Of a stretch of DNA of 64,000 bases, positions 62,597 through 64,000 are shown in pieces. Within the stretch, counting starts at the first letter, position 1; the number at the start of each line of letters is the position of its first letter. The notes below the pieces were generated by a model. It was given only the letters and a program-made list of their open reading frames with translations. It was not told the DNA's origin and did not search any database. Position numbers and translations under genes: made by a program. The DNA comes from Saccharomycopsis fibuligera x Saccharomycopsis cf. fibuligera (taxonomy: Eukaryota > Ascomycota > Saccharomycetes > Ascoideales > Saccharomycopsidaceae). The stretch is from assembly GCA_001936135.1 (NCBI GenBank), contig CP012820.1:1922001-1986000 (forward strand), written 5' to 3'.

Positions 62597-63535
62597 AAAT
62601 TCTTGATTGCAAGCTCCGCCAAAACATATCAACATCTGCCGAGCAATATTGTCTTTCTGCTCGCAGGCACTCCGTGCATAGGGCAGCGTTAATCTGTTTT
62701 CCGCTTTGGGAAAGAGGCACAGACACTGGCTCCCAACCTCCAGGGGCAGGCAGCCAGGCAGCTAGCCAGCCCGCGCCGGAGCTGTCGATAGGATAGATGT
62801 TCTCTCCAGCAAATTATTAATGCCGACAGGGCAGTGTTCCTGGTGGCTGTTGTTGGGCGAAAAGCAGTTAGGCTAGCCAGCGCGCTCGACCAACGGTTGA
62901 TTTTCTGCCAGAGCAGAACTTGGGTGATGCGTATGGCGCTAGCTTTCCATTTCTAGCGTTTCGTTTTTAGCTTTAAAGTTTCACCGGTTTTCTGAGCTTG
63001 AGTCTTGCCAGAGGAGCTAGAAGCGAAAATGTGTTTCCGCTGCAGCGCTGCAGGGCGCCAAGGTTGGGTTCGGAGTATCTGATCACCAACATGAAAGCGG
63101 TCCGGTAATGAGGTGCCTCGTGTTGGCACCGCACCGCGGACCGTCTACGTTATCGAAAGCCAGTTAAAGGTTGTAGCTCCTCGGTACGTCTGTGTTCTGG
63201 CCACGACAATGCAGTATCTTTATATTCCTTGTAGAAAGCAGAGAAGATTTCGGTTTGTATTTGGCAAAGCGCAAAGACTAAATTGAAAGATCTTGGAGAA
63301 ATTCGTTGCAAAGCAAAGCGCGTAACGGAAAAGAACAGAAAAGAAAATAAATAAAAGAAAATAAAATAAATAAAATAAATAAAATAAAGCAAAGTAAAGC
63401 AAAATAAAATTAATTCTGAATCAGTAAAGTTTGGTGCAGCGCAGCGGCACCTTTTTGGCCACCTTTCTAGCTGTCTCAATCTCTAGCGTTAACCGCTTCA
63501 AAGAACAGCGGCATAGACAAGTTTCAGCATGGTGC

Positions 63536-64000
63536 TTAGTTGTTGCCAGCTGCTGCTTGCCAAAGAGCAGTCAAGTCTTTGCCGGCGCCATTATAGGCTA
63601 ACACGTTGGGCGAGTTTGAACCCACATCGGAGACCACGTCTTTGGTGCCAAACGAAATCACCGCCCTCTTGAGCTGTTCTGGGGTTACCGGATAAATCGA
63701 CGTGTACGAAGAATTGTCTCCTGGTTGCAACGAAAGGAAGTAGGTTAGCAAGCCCGTGACGTGCGGCGAGGCCATAGATGTTCCCGAAAGAACGTCAGTT
63801 CCTGTTGTTGAATTGTTGTAAGTGGACAAAATATTCAATCCAGGCGCAAAGATATCAACACAGCTGCCATAGTTGGAAAATTCTGCTCTGGCGTCGTTGT
63901 TGTCTGTGGCCCCAACGGTGATCACCTTGCTGGCTGACGCTGGCGAGTAACCGCAAGCATCATCATTGTTGTTCCCAGCAGCCACCGCGATATGGACACC
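63536..64000 (-). CDS. PRB1: cerevisin/proteinase B-type subtilisin protease (3' part)
   Basis: The frame runs off the right edge; the last ~155 residues are seen. They begin GVHIAVAAGNNNDDACGYSPA, with the oxyanion-hole Asn in AAGN, and contain GTSMASPHVTGL with the catalytic Ser (codon 63778-63776). The segment SKVITVGATDNNDARAEFSNYGSCVDIFAPG is typical of proteinase K/cerevisin. The end, SPNVLAYNGAGKDLTALW, resembles the PNVLIYNGGGEDLSAFW region of Prb1, but the C-terminal tail is shorter than in S. cerevisiae Prb1. Vacuolar proteinase B degrades and activates other vacuolar enzymes. A secreted or spore-wall relative (Rrt12/Ysp3 type) is an alternative. It is the only gene at this end and has relatively high GC. 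Confidence 0.88.
   Translation of the reverse strand, partial: GVHIAVAAGNNNDDACGYSPASASKVITVGATDNNDARAEFSNYGSCVDIFAPGLNILSTYNNSTTGTDVLSGTSMASPHVTGLLTYFLSLQPGDNSSYTSIYPVTPEQLKRAVISFGTKDVVSDVGSNSPNVLAYNGAGKDLTALWQAAAGNN

Larger units (their letters stand above)
60671..63535. other. GC-rich, repeat-rich intergenic island
   Basis: About 2.9 kb between the start of the Ser/Asn-rich gene and the stop of the PRB1-like gene. It is far richer in G+C than the rest (for example 37 of 60 bases at 62221-62280). It contains GCTCTTT and TTCC tandem repeats (61395-61425, 61657-61676, 62538-62563), an AAAG tract (61190-61210), a 34-bp perfect palindrome, a 13-bp tandem (62300-62324) and a T29 run (62566-62594). 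Overlapping frames of 70-277 codons on both strands are what high GC produces by chance. It may be an extended promoter. Confidence 0.6.

Noticed and set aside
61562-62796. Several overlapping frames of 180-277 codons on both strands in the GC-rich island
   Set aside because: They overlap in many frames, translate to Arg/Ala/Ser/Cys-rich or homopolymer-derived sequence (Phe and Lys runs from T29), and show no domain. High GC removes stop codons by chance.

Overview
The window is a gene-dense nuclear segment from a budding yeast (Saccharomycotina), most likely a CUG-Ser clade species of the Candida/Lodderomyces type. This rests on several observations. The protein set is yeast-like: SSZ1, LHS1, NOP58, BFR2, SLI15, BUB2, ATG18, DGK1, VMA22, PFA4. 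Introns are short and 5'-biased, with GTAAGT/GTATGT/GTACGT donors and NRCTAAC-type branch sites. One codon comparison between two paralogous transporters pairs an in-frame CTG with TCT (Ser). The ribosomal-protein promoter carries a Tbf1-like site and a CACGTG box, the arrangement known from Candida albicans. The species itself is an inference.

Layout. 0-12 kb: the 3' end of a HUL4-type HECT ubiquitin ligase, then two divergent oligopeptide-transporter paralogues separated by about 5 kb without a clear large gene. That gap holds only one small candidate secreted peptide. 13-26 kb: a repeat-bearing GPI-type wall protein, DGK1, an intron-containing RPL20, LHS1, a MUD2/U2AF65-like splicing factor and NOP58. 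26-41 kb: a poly-Gln STB6/STB2-like protein, an unrecognised acidic protein with a possible PP1-docking tail, a 2.2 kb gene-poor convergent gap, V-ATPase subunit a (with an intron), BUB2 and a KRE2/MNT1-family mannosyltransferase. 41-57 kb is compact: PFA4 (intron), a NECAP-like protein, VMA22, SSZ1, TFB1, DTD1 (two introns), BFR2, SLI15 and ATG18. 57-64 kb: a large Ser/Asn-rich protein of unknown function, a 2.9 kb GC-rich, repeat-rich intergenic island, and the 3' part of a cerevisin-type (PRB1-like) protease.

How the genes relate. There are no operons. Several genes share pathways by function only: V-ATPase (subunit a, VMA22), ribosome production and nascent-chain folding (RPL20, NOP58, BFR2, SSZ1), ER folding (LHS1), splicing (MUD2), mitosis (BUB2, SLI15), autophagy and vacuolar proteolysis (ATG18, PRB1-like), and peptide uptake (two OPTs). 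NOP58 and BFR2 have RRPE/PAC-like promoter elements. Long A/T homopolymers (28-43 nt) are unusually frequent, several of them just 3' of stop codons.

Four gene models need exons that simple open-frame scanning misses: subunit a, RPL20, PFA4 and DTD1. I found no tRNA, rRNA, CRISPR array, transposon or clear virus-derived sequence. No strongly supported new system was found. The best leads are the 44-residue secreted-peptide candidate in the OPT gap and the GC island with a perfect 34-bp palindrome.
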